Shown here: positions 22,639-31,598 of the stretch, piece after piece
Layout: each line of letters begins with the position of its first letter
Position numbering within the stretch: the stretch's first letter is position 1
DNA from: Gonatopus flavifemur
Taxonomy: Eukaryota; Arthropoda; Insecta; Hymenoptera; Dryinidae
NCBI GenBank assembly: GCA_018340375.1
Contig: JAFFJZ010000003.1
Location: 310,001-374,000 of the forward strand
Reading direction: 5' to 3'
Length of the DNA: 64,000 bases
Made by a program: the position numbers and the translations under genes
Notes under the pieces: model-generated
What the model was told of the DNA's origin: nothing
Databases searched by the model: none
What the model saw: the letters and a program-made list of their open reading frames with translations, nothing else

Positions 22639-23874
22639 TTAGAGATCCGTTTTTACTTTGGAAGTCTGTAATCAAAGAATACAAATATTTTTGGTTGATA
22701 TTTTGAACAATTAATACTTCAAGTTTGATTGTAAAGAATTGAATTTTTTCTTACCATATAAATACCAACGATTAATCCGAATAGTCCAATCGCGGAACCA
22801 AAAATTTCGACTATAAGAATCTTCACGAAAAGAGCAGAATTAGCTGCATCCGATAAAGCCGCTCCAGAGCCAACAATGCCCACGGCAATTCCGCAAAATA
22901 AATTGACAAATCCTACGGCGAGACCAGCTCCGAACATTAAATATCCAGCCATCCAATTTTGAATTTTCAGAGCAGGATTTTTATTTGCTTCGTCTACGCT
23001 GAATTCATTCAACATTCCAGAGAGTACAATTGCGGTGATGAGGCCGTAAATAGCTACGGCTTCACAAAAAATGATGGATATCAAATTTTTGGTTTTGATT
23101 CGTGGGGCTTTTACGCCACCGCCGACTATAGATACTCCGGTTGTGTGGATGCCCCTAAAAATTTATGAAAATGTTCTTTTTCATTGGAATATTCATTGGA
23201 AATGAATACGGACCGCTCCAAAAACGAATTGGCAAACATATTGAATCCGTTTGTACTTACAATGCTGCTCCTACAACTGATAATGCTACGGAAAATCCAA
23301 CTCCTAGAGTTGCCCACATGTACGGGGATGTATTTTCCAGGAACCTAACAGAATTTGGAATAAGCAATGATCGAATGAATGCTGTGTTTAGAGTTATGCA
23401 AATGTAATTGATAATAATGGTAATGAATGAGGAGTATTCGTAGAAGAGTTTGTATATACTAATGATTCAAATGTTATCATACAAACCATCCAATGCTGAC
23501 TCGTTCTCCTTTACCGGTGAGCACATGATACAGAACTACAATCGGAAACAGAAAATGTATATGAGAAATAATATGGGCATACATTTTACAGTGTTCGTTT
23601 TGTATCTAATCTTGGTTTTGTTCAATTCAAGCAAGTAACCCACAGAGCATAAGTTTGAGAAATGATTTCTTTCGAATTTTTGATTATTAAATCCATTTTC
23701 AAAATATTATTGAAACAGATATTAGAATACTTTACAAATTACAATTTGTGGTTATTTCATTTTCCAATGAGTACTGTACTTCCAAAAATAATTGAACAAA
23801 TCGAATACTTTACCCAAAACAGTAATAACTGCTGAAGAGGAAATTGCAAAAGTAGAACCCAATAAATATCTCAT
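22639..23874 (-). CDS. ATP6V0B: V-type ATPase 21 kDa proteolipid subunit c''
   Basis: This is one of the proteolipids of the V0 proton ring, which acidifies lysosomes, the Golgi and secretory vesicles. Exons 23814-23874, 23487-23535, 23261-23344, 22755-23154 and 22639-22665 join in phase to 206 aa (human about 205). Family stretches: [38 protein letters not shown] (membrane Glu of the proton path), [20 protein letters not shown] and [16 protein letters not shown] (second membrane Glu). Four to five hydrophobic helices are visible. The donor after exon 2 is GTTTGT, weaker than usual but the only one that keeps phase. The last exon has nine codons including the stop (TSKVKTDL). Confidence 0.96.
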
Positions 23875-24089
23875 TGTTGATCACTGTTTTTCACGATGCA
23901 ATAAACACTTGAGGGTTCAAAATTATTGATCGTATTCAGGAGCAAATCTAAAGAATTTGGTTACGATCTGAGTAATCGTGCAATTTAAAATGAGACTTAT
24001 ATGCCGTATACTAAAAGAAGAAATTGATATAAACTAATCACGCCTATTGTTGTCATGTGACAACTGATGGATTATGGTCTTAATCATGG

Positions 24090-24213
24090 GGAATTCGGCT
24101 CACTGCACTGAGGCGAACTCGGGATATCTCTGTCCTTTATTATCATCGTTAATCAAAAAGAGATGGAGATATTCTGAATTCACCCCTGTGCCCCTGTGCA
24201 GTGAGCCGAATTC
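24090..24213. repeat. foldback repeat with GAATTCGGCTCACTGCAC arms
   Basis: The left arm (about 24090-24112) is complementary to GTGCAGTGAGCCGAATTC (about 24195-24213). It lies just upstream of ATP6V0B and is the first unit of the transposon nest. Confidence 0.6.
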
Positions 24214-24236
24214 GCTATCAGGCAGTGCGTTGCGTT

Positions 24237-24460
24237 CAGGGGGCATAAACTCAAATGAAAAATTTTCAGACGGATTTCAGCGCTGCCGTACGGTACCTCC
24301 GTTGAAGTAATTTTCATGGATACACTAAACTACTTCAACAATTTTTATGATTCGTAAATCATTTGTGTTGGCCTGTCCATGTAAATTTACTTCAATGGAG
24401 GTATCGTATGGTGGCGCTGAAACCTGTCTGAGAATTTTTCATCTGAGTTTATGCCCCCTG
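24237..24460. mobile_element. hAT-type MITE, CAGGGGGCATAAAC family, perfect 8 bp duplication
   Basis: Ends CAGGGGGCATAAAC and GTTTATGCCCCCTG. Flanked by GTTGCGTT at 24229-24236 and 24461-24468. Arms of about 85 bp pair, with a short loop. There is no coding content. Confidence 0.88.
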
Positions 24461-24542
24461 GTTGCGTTGGAGTCAGGGATGATGGGTTCTGTGCGCACGC
24501 AATGAGGCCCGTGTCACATAGAGCTGACAAAGGGCGGATAGC

Positions 24543-24872
24543 AGAGAGAAAATGAGAGGGCTCACGGGCACCTTTTCACTGATAGTAAAAGTTCCACCGG
24601 CCCTCTGACGGTTGGATCATGGAAGTTGACACACTGCAATTTCATTTTTTAATACTACAAAATCGCGCATTTCTTTGGTATACTTTTCAACACGTATTTG
24701 ATTAAAATGATTTTATGTATCGATGTTGAATGCATATAATTTTTCATCATCATGAATAAGAAAAATGAGAGAGGGGGTTGATGGACCAGGTTCCGTGTTC
24801 CATCCGATAAGAGGGCGCTTCAATGTTTACTATCGATGGAACCCCGGCCATGAGCTCTCTCATCTTCTCTCT
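24543..24872. mobile_element. foldback element with 10 bp flanking direct repeat
   Basis: Arms of about 80 bp (AGAGAGAAAATGAGAGGGC and its right-hand complement ending TTCTCTCT) are flanked on both sides by GGCGGATAGC (24533-24542 and 24873-24882). A 9-10 bp duplication points to the Mutator-like or foldback group. The identity is inferred, as no protein is present. Confidence 0.65.
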
Positions 24873-24892
24873 GGCGGATAGCGGAATCTTTG

Positions 24893-25664
24893 GGTAGACC
24901 TCCAATAGCCCGACAGCCTGTTGACCCGAAGGGTTGTTATCCCGAAATTTTACATCGCGACCATTGAACTGTATAATATACTGGAATGAGCACCATTCAA
25001 AAAATTTTCGTCAAAGAGAGACAGTCGAGTACACTGTGCGAGAAAAAGAAGCAGATACCTTTACACTCATCATCCCTTTTTAAGATGCATGTATTGAAAA
25101 GAAACAACGCTATTTCATCTTGCATTTCACACTGACGGAAGATCTCTTCTTCCATCCTATAGGAAATTTCGCCAGTGCTCTTTCCAGTATGTTATATAGT
25201 TCAATGATCCCGACTGAAGAAAATCCCGACTCATGATGCATTCTCAAAACTCTTTGTTCTTTGCCTCTTTTTCTAACTTATAGTGATGATAAATTGGAGA
25301 TGCATCTCAAGGCGGGATTATCTTTAGTCGGGACAGAGATGAGTGGAGAGATTGCTAACGTAATACTGAAATCGTGGTATGGTTTTTGGACTAGCGACAT
25401 CATGTGGCAATGATACCAACTAAAGAGTGGAACCACACTGTTTGGTTGATTCCATTGGATTTCAGAAATTCCGTTCGATCTGAGCAATCATCAAATATTC
25501 ATTTGTTAGTTGGTATCATTGCCGCGTGATGTCGCTAGTCCCAAAACCATACCACGATTTCAGTATTATGTTAGCAATCTCTCCACTCATCTCTGGTCGG
25601 GATATTGAATTTCGGGATAACGGCCTTTTGGGCCAACAGGCAGTCAGGCTATTGGAGGTCTACC
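24893..25664. mobile_element. foldback element (GGTAGACC ends) with perfect 9 bp target duplication
   Basis: Ends GGTAGACCTCCAATAGCC and GGCTATTGGAGGTCTACC. Flanked by GAATCTTTG at 24884-24892 and 25665-25673. Arms carry CCCGAA and TTCGGG units. Its loop holds two more palindromes: about 24960-25210 (TTGAACTGTATAATATACTG pairing) and 25333-25595. This copy gives the best evidence that the CCCGAA family makes 9 bp duplications. Confidence 0.75.
25333..25595. repeat. palindrome nested inside the 24893-25664 element
   Basis: Arms 25333-25424 and 25508-25595 are nearly perfect complements (CAGAGATGAGTGGAGAGATT pairing with AATCTCTCCACTCATCTCTG). It is probably an independent MITE inserted in the loop. 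Confidence 0.7.
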
Positions 25665-25721
25665 GAATCTTTGGCCGAAGAGGCTGAAGAGGTAGTATGC
25701 GAGAAGCCCGAATGGCACTTA

Positions 25722-25885
25722 AGGCTGACCTCCCATGGACCGGAATTCGTTCCGGCGGAATGAAAATTGAGCCAATGCACAATTTTTTATAGATTTCTGA
25801 TAGAACGCTCTAAAAGAAATTGTGAAAGCGATTGGTTTAAAGTCATTCCGCCGGAACGAATTCCGGTCCATGGGAGGTTAGCCTA
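25722..25885. mobile_element. palindromic MITE, CCATGGACCGGAATTC family, copy 1
   Basis: AGGCTGACCTCCCATGGACC pairs with GGTCCATGGGAGGTTAGCCT. The arms run on through GGAATTCGTTCCGGCGGAAT. The loop has GAGCCAATGCACAA. Copies 26146-26309 (loop reversed) and 35111-35273 are close relatives. Diverged members are at 34978-35109 and 50771-50925. Confidence 0.75.
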
Positions 25886-26154
25886 AGCCCGACTGGCATT
25901 AGCCCGACTGCATTTAACCCGAACGACTTTCAAGCCGAATGACAGTTGACCCGACTAATTATGAAAATATAATTCAATAAAATGGAAAATTAATCGAAAT
26001 CAAAGCGTAATTAACCTTTAATCTATACATCTTTCCAGTAAAAGGTTGAATAAGCTTTGATTTCGATTGATTTTCCATTTTGTTTGATCATATTTTTATA
26101 ACTAGTCGGGACAACTGTCATTCGGGTTATAATCCAGTCGGGCTTAGGCTAACC
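25876..26154. mobile_element. foldback element with CCCGAC/CCCGAA units between two inverted MITE copies
   Basis: GGTTAGCCTAAGCCCGACTG pairs with CAGTCGGGCTTAGGCTAACC. Inner units are AGCCCGACTGCATT and AACCCGAACG. Its ends overlap the ends of the flanking CCATGG MITEs, so 25722-26309 forms one palindrome of about 590 bp. Confidence 0.6.
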
Positions 26155-26309
26155 TCCCATGGACCGGAATTCGTTCCGGCGGAATGACTTTAAACCAATC
26201 GCTTTCACAATTTCTTTTAGAGCGTTTCTATCAGAAATCTATGAAAAATTGTGCATTCGTTCAATTTTCATTCCGCCGGAACGAATTCCGGTCCATGGGA
26301 GGCCAGCCT
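26146..26309. mobile_element. palindromic MITE, CCATGGACCGGAATTC family, copy 2 (inverted)
   Basis: Same arms as 25722-25885, but the loop reads in the opposite sense (ACTTTAAACCAATCGCTTTC). It abuts the DNA into which the DIRS element is inserted. Confidence 0.75.
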
Positions 26310-26394
26310 CAGTGACATAGTTGTTAATCTATTACGTATTAAAAAGGTCCTGTTGGCATTTTTGATTTGCCAGTTAAACGAACTTCTTGAAGTG

Positions 26395-26550
26395 AAGTTC
26401 TACTGGAATTATACGAGAGCCCCGTTCGAGATGATTACAATGTAGTATACCCCGTTCCGCGAGATGTCACAACGTTCAGAGATCGAAAAACCCTATAATT
26501 CCCTATGATACAACCTGCCTACTTCCGGTTTTCAACTTCCTCATTATTTC
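26395..26550. repeat. left inverted terminal repeat of the DIRS element
   Basis: Complementary to 31234-31373. The inner part (26437-26550, from ACAATGTAGTATACCCC to CTTCCTCATT) appears identical to the complement of 31234-31346. The outer part differs by small indels. Confidence 0.9.
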
Positions 26551-26610
26551 AGAGTGTTCAAAATTGCTTAACATCTGGGTTGGGAATAATTTTAATAAAT
26601 GGGAGGGTGT

Positions 26611-26720
26611 AATCATCTCGAACGGGGCTCTCGTATAATTCCAGTAGAACTTCACTTCAAGAAGTTCGTTTAACTGGCAAATTATACTTTGAGCCCCGTC
26701 CTTCGAGATTACAATGTAGT
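26611..26720. repeat. internal complementary region of the DIRS element
   Basis: 26611-26682 is the complement of the left extreme (26365-26436). 26680-26720 is the complement of the right extreme (31333-31373). The join reads CTGGCAAATTATACTTTG, that is, both termini fused through one ATT. In the DIRS1 model this region templates completion and circularisation of the cDNA. Confidence 0.9.
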
Positions 26721-26972
26721 GGTTTAGCGTATATGCAATTTTGCTTCGTTTCTTTCTACCAATAAACACCTAATTTATTGCACAAAATTTTTATTTCATA
26801 AATTTTATATCCATAACAATGTTTTATAAAACATTCTTATATTATATTCACTTATATCTACTTAATGGATTTCCATTAACAGTCTTTTATGGATCAGTCA
26901 ACTAAAACAATATTAAATTTTCCTCAATCACAAATTTATAGGATTATTCAACTCTTATTAATAATTAATTGA

Positions 26973-27911
26973 CTAGCAACGTAATACATATGTTGCAAAC
27001 TGCTTGTTATCTGGAATGATCGGTCGATTGTAAAAATTAGCAAACGTTTGAGAATTTTTCGACCATCCTGCTGTCTTTTTAATTATATCCCACTCGAGAC
27101 CTCGCTTAGCTGCCGCCGACGTAGACGCATGTCTCGTCGAATGTGCAGAAAACATGGAACCATCGATACCGCTTTTAACTAACACATTCTTAATCCACCT
27201 GCTAAGTGTTTGCGATGAAACTCGCTTGTACGGTTTTTTAAACGAAATAAATAAATGATCTTCGTTTCCTCTGAGCCTTGCTGTCACCTCCAGATATCTT
27301 AATATTGTCGACGCGACACATAACGCCGGATTCGTCTTAAAATATGGTACACATAATAGCGGCTGTTTTCTTCCTGCCTTTGAGGTCTTCAGCAAATCTG
27401 GAATTCTTATATATAAATCCCCCGAATTAATAATATTATTAATCCTGATGTTCGCCAATGTTTGCACTCTATGTGCCGTGCTCAGAGCTAACAAAATTAC
27501 TGTTTTTTCGGTCAAATTTTGCAAAGATATTTCTTCCACCGGAAACCATTGTCGCACAAATTCTAAAACCACATCCACGTCCCAAGTATATTCGTATCGT
27601 GGTGTAGCAGGCCTGAGTCTATATGCTCCTCTCATGAACCGCTTGATTAAACAGTCCTCGCCTATTTTTTGCGTTGAAATCAACGAAATAGCAGACCTCA
27701 AGGTATTCAAAGAACCGAATGATGCCCCGCTTTGAAATTCTTTACTTAAAAAACTTAAAACTTTCTCCGGCGACGCATTAAACATATCTGTTTCTGTGTC
27801 CATACAGAACTTCATCCATTTTTTAAAAGCAGACTCGTACTGCTTCACCGAAGACTCTGCTAACGATGCGAGCAAAATATCCAATGCCTCCTCCGGCACA
27901 TTTTTATTCAT
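26973..27911 (-). CDS. tyrosine recombinase of the DIRS element, intact, 312 aa
   Basis: It catalyses cutting and joining of the circular DNA form with the chromosome. The N-terminal half is a helical SAM-like DNA-binding region (SSVKQYESAFKKWMKFC). The catalytic core keeps Arg148 (TAHRVQTLANI), His257 and Arg260 (SAHSTRHASTS) and the nucleophile Tyr294 (FANFYNRP). Trp283 (TAGWSKNSQTF) stands where many family members have a second His; Trp is accepted there. It starts just before the end of the RT-RNase H frame (ATG overlapping 27908-27911). It is the only frame in this element that reads through without a break. Confidence 0.9.
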   Translation of the reverse strand: MNKNVPEEALDILLASLAESSVKQYESAFKKWMKFCMDTETDMFNASPEKVLSFLSKEFQSGASFGSLNTLRSAISLISTQKIGEDCLIKRFMRGAYRLRPATPRYEYTWDVDVVLEFVRQWFPVEEISLQNLTEKTVILLALSTAHRVQTLANIRINNIINSGDLYIRIPDLLKTSKAGRKQPLLCVPYFKTNPALCVASTILRYLEVTARLRGNEDHLFISFKKPYKRVSSQTLSRWIKNVLVKSGIDGSMFSAHSTRHASTSAAAKRGLEWDIIKKTAGWSKNSQTFANFYNRPIIPDNKQFATYVLRC

Positions 27912-29820
27912 ATATCCCTGGCGGATAACTTCACAGCCAAAAGAACTAGATGCTTTGCTCTGGGGTGACTCTGCGCCCTGTAAAAAGATCTCAATAAGGT
28001 CGAAGAAGGCTCAAATATTAACGGTTCGCCAACCATTAAAGCTAATAACAAGGGATACCATGGTTGTGTATACCACCGAGGCACTACAACAATACCTTGT
28101 GCTCTATCCTCCTTGATCTTTTTTAACATCTTCAAAATTAAAGAAAAAGGTGGGAATGCATAAAAGAACCAATCTTTCCAACTTATCGTGAATGCATCTA
28201 CTGCAAAAGCGTTTGGTTCCGGAAACCAAGATACAAATTTCCTGCACTTTGCATTAATTTCGGATGCGAATAAATCTATATTTGGCTGCCCAAACTGCTT
28301 TACTATTAATTCAAAGGCCTCTGGTGATAAAACCCATTCGGTATCCACTGACTTTTGACGCGAAAGTCTGTCCGCTTCCGTATTCAACTTCGAAGGAATG
28401 TAAGAAGCAAATAACCAAATATGTCTTTCCTGAGCCCATTCCCAAATTTGTCGAGCTAATGAATTGAATCTTGGGAACCGTGTTCCACCCATTTTATTCA
28501 CGTATGAAATTGCCGTAGTATTATCTACTCTTAACAAAATATCATAATCCTTCAAATTACTGGCTAAATTTTTTAATGCCAACAATATCGCCTTGAGCTC
28601 TAAATAATTGATATGATAACCTGCTTCTCTTTCATTCCAGAACCCGTACACTTTACCATGCGTACAAGTTGCACCCCAACCAGATTTGGATGCATCTGTA
28701 TAAATCGTTAAATCGTAATGATTCTTTTTTATTGGACAGGAAGCTTGTGGAATTGCTGCTCTCCACCACTTTAGATCTTCAAGAATTGAATCTGTAATTG
28801 ACATACGCGCTGAATAATTACCATCATTCAATATTAAAGCTATGCATTTTTCCCTCTCTAAATTTTTTGTGTACATCCAACCATATTGCACAGCCGGGCA
28901 GCTGGCAATCAACACCCCAATCAACTGTGCGAATTCATCAATCTTGAATTCTGTTTTATTTGCCATCCAGCTTTCAACTAGATTCAATATATTTATCCTT
29001 TTCTTTAAAGGTAATTCCACAACGTACCTGTTTGTATCTATCACGAACCCCAAAACTTGCATCTCAAATCTGGTTTAAGTGCACTTTTACAGTAGTTAAT
29101 TTCAAACCCCAACGATTCCAATAACTCAATTGCTGCCGTTACATTATCTAGGCATCTTTCGAAATTATTTTCTATGCACAACATGTCATCTAAATAAATT
29201 GCGGAGGTAAATCCTTTTGCTCTCAGGTATGATACTACTGGTTTTAAAACTTTGGTAAAAACAAATGGAGATGAGCACAAACCAAACGGTAAGCAAGTGA
29301 ATTCATACAATTCATCTTTAAAACTAAATCTTAAATATTTCCTACTACTTTTATGCACAGGAATTGCAAAATAAGCGTCTTGTAAATCAATAGTGGCCAT
29401 AAAGGCCCTAGGCCAAACTAAATTCATTGCTACTTTCAAATTTTCCATTTTGAAGTGTTCTGGTCTAATAAACTGATTCAGAAATTTCAAATTCAAAATG
29501 AATCTATTCGATCCGTCTGGTTTTTGTACTAAAAAGTAACTTGATAAAACCTGACCTTCTACGCCTTCACAGCGCTCTACCGCACCCTTTGCTACAAGTG
29601 ACCCAATAGCTTCTTCAAATTTTTTGGTTTCTTGATTTGACCTGTTTGGCTCACAAAACCTAGATTGCTGTTTAATTTCTTTACAAAATTTTATTTTATA
29701 TCCTTTGATGCACCTCAACACAAATTTATCTTTTGTTATTTCTTTCCAACGCCTTTGTAAACTTTTTAATTTTCCAGCTATTTTACCTACACTTATTTCT
29801 GCCTGAATTTCCTTGATGAC
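27908..29820 (-). pseudogene. reverse transcriptase-RNase H of the DIRS element, one frameshift
   Basis: The frame overlaps the gag end (VIKEIQAEIS in the alternate frame). The RT has YFLVQKPDGSNRF, ATIDLQDAYFAIPV, CLPFGLCSSPF and the catalytic YLDD (about 29185-29196). At about 29050-29060 the frame shifts in a T/G run, consistent with one lost T. The RNase H follows with TIYTDASKSGWGA, YLELKAI, RVDNTTA and TEADRLSR (D, E, D, D). The C-terminal part (DLFASEINAKC, YAFPPFSLILKML) matches the region after RNase H in DIRS elements where a Dam-like methylase fold is often annotated; a catalytic DPPY is not seen. Without the single shift the polyprotein would look complete. Confidence 0.88.
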
Positions 29821-31131
29821 GGTCCCGACTGAACCTGATTTCCTTTGAACGCATAATTTCTCGGTTTGTAGAAGTTCTGACGACGTCCCTGGACTGATGT
29901 TTTGTTGCCCGCCTGCCAGTTGAACTGTCGTCCTGACGACGGGCCCTTCCAGTTTAAAGTGCCTCTTGACGATTGTGAAAGGCTTTTCTTAGAGCTGGCT
30001 TGAACTTTTATTCCTTGTGAAACCTTGCCGATTGTTTTCACTTCCTTTATCCTATCACTCAAACTGTCTCCGAACAACCAAATGCCAGGTCTAGAGGTTT
30101 CTAAAACCTCCTTGATACTCCTGTCCAATGACGGTGCAACGAATGCCTTTCTAGCCACTGATTGTTGATGATACGCCACATTGATTAACTTGGCTGCATC
30201 ACAAAATTTTTGTAACACTTCAAGTTTATCCAAATCTTCCTGTCTTCGATTAGCATTGAAATCCCAGAACCAAGACATGCCAACGCAGTACCCAAAACAT
30301 TCTGAGATTCCATAAAATGGCCATCTCTCTTGGTCGCCCTTCATTCATGGTAGCTTGGATTTCTACATTCATTTTTGGAGTCGCCAAAAATTCAGGTTTG
30401 TCATATTTATTTAAAATAGTCTCAATTTCTTCTTTTTTAGCACCTTCTTTAACCCAAACCTTCCAGCGACTTTCTAAGGATGGATGTAATTTGCATTCGA
30501 TGCTGTTAGATTTTGATGGATCGACACCCAAAACCTCCATCAATTCATCGTCAAGGGCATCAAACGTTTCTCCATCATCCGCATCCAATATATTTTGTGC
30601 AGGTTGCACCTCTTGCCCGTTGGGATCGACATTCTCAATATTTGATGATGCATCAACGTCTGATTCTGTAAAACAGAACAATCTTTCTTACATATCTTGT
30701 CTAAAATTCAACTTTCGTTACTATCTGATATATCTCGTCTAAAAACTAGCTTATCAGTATAATTTCTGACCTATCTAGTCTAAAAACTAGCTTGTCAGTA
30801 TAAATTCCTTCTCATATATCTAGTCTAAAACTAGCTTAACAGTGTGACTATTTCTGATATGTCTAGCCTAAAAACTAGCTCATCCTTCTCTCAATCTTTT
30901 ATTCTAACTTTATCGACATCTGAAATTCTGATGTCTCTAACCTCTCGTGTTTAGCTTACCAGAATCTGCTGCATTATCTTGCTGACTTAGATGTATATTT
31001 TCGCTCCCGCCATTATCGTTAACCTGTCTATTCTGCCGATCTATTTTCTCTTCCAATTCCTTTAATTTCTTGACTATGAACTCCAAATTTGTTTCTTCTT
31101 GGTCCTCGGTTCTTTTTCGTTTATTATCCAT
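29793..31131 (-). pseudogene. gag-like protein of the DIRS element, with intron and two frame breaks
   Basis: The ATG at 31131 opens MDNKRKRTEDQEE, followed by a short coiled coil (KLKELEEKIDRQNRQ). Exon 1 (30960-31131) ends at TCTG|GTAAGC and exon 2 resumes at 30665 after GTTTTACAG. The join keeps frame, giving SESDVDASS, and removes 294 bases. Exon 2 is acidic, then has a helical core (HPSLESRWKVWVKEGAKKEE). At about 30335 and 30260 the best protein reading moves through a third frame (SQNVLGTALACLGSGISML) and back, implying two single-base shifts about 75 bases apart. The C-terminus is basic (RRQNFYKPRNYAFKG), as in nucleic-acid-binding gag tails. The shifts may be sequencing errors. Confidence 0.8.
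30694..30880. repeat. tandem repeat inside the DIRS gag intron
   Basis: Five copies of a unit with core TCTAGTCTAAAAACTAGCTT, at 30694, 30733, 30774, 30820 and 30861, spaced 39-46 bases. The core half-sites CTAG...CTAG are partly palindromic. The repeat fills most of the intron. Confidence 0.8.
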
Positions 31132-31233
31132 CCTGCTATAATACCGTGCAACACTCCTATAATATAAAGAAAACCCAAAAATTCTTTTCTTCACGAACTT
31201 GAACGTTATAACACGTTTCGCACAACGAAATAC

Positions 31234-31373
31234 AATGAGGAAGTTGAAAACCGGAAGTAGGCAGGTTGTATCATAGGGAATTATAGGGTTTTTCGATCTC
31301 TGAACGTTGTGACATCTCGCGGAACGGGGTATACTACATTGTAATCTCGAAGGACGGGGCTCAAAGTATAATT
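31234..31373. repeat. right inverted terminal repeat of the DIRS element (transcriptional 5' side)
   Basis: Partner of 26395-26550. It lies about 100 bases upstream of the gag ATG, so it probably holds the promoter. Confidence 0.9.
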
Positions 31374-31598
31374 GAATATCATTTGCCATAGGTTGATCCA
31401 TCGGAAAAACGTAATAGATTAACAACACTGATCAATGATAGGCAGAGGCACATGTACTATGTAGTGCTTATAAAAAAAAAAACAAAGTCATTCTATAAAT
31501 GTAGCGATTGTTGCTCATGTTGTGACAAGATTTGATTGAAGATAACTGATTTCTGTTAATTCTATTCTTCTATTATTTATTTCAACACTTTGCATTAT

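Larger units (their letters stand above)
26365..31373 (-). mobile_element. DIRS-type tyrosine-recombinase retrotransposon, about 5.0 kb
   Basis: Coding is on the minus strand in the order gag, RT-RNase H, tyrosine recombinase. The ends are inverted repeats, not LTRs. An internal complementary region at 26611-26720 matches both outermost ends, joined head to tail. Both ends carry ATT (26365-26367 and 31371-31373), and the joined form in the internal region holds a single ATT. These are the defining traits of the DIRS1 group, which is thought to insert as a circle through its recombinase without target duplication. About 109 bp of the inverted repeats look identical by eye, suggesting a young insertion. 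The gag and RT frames carry apparent one-base shifts. Confidence 0.93.

Noticed and set aside
30690..30885. Possible CRISPR-like array
   Set aside because: Repeat spacing is uneven (39-46), copies are diverged, the spacers resemble each other, and it sits in a retrotransposon intron.
26395..31373. Reading the DIRS element as an LTR retrotransposon
   Set aside because: Terminal repeats are inverted, there is no integrase or protease, and a tyrosine recombinase is present.
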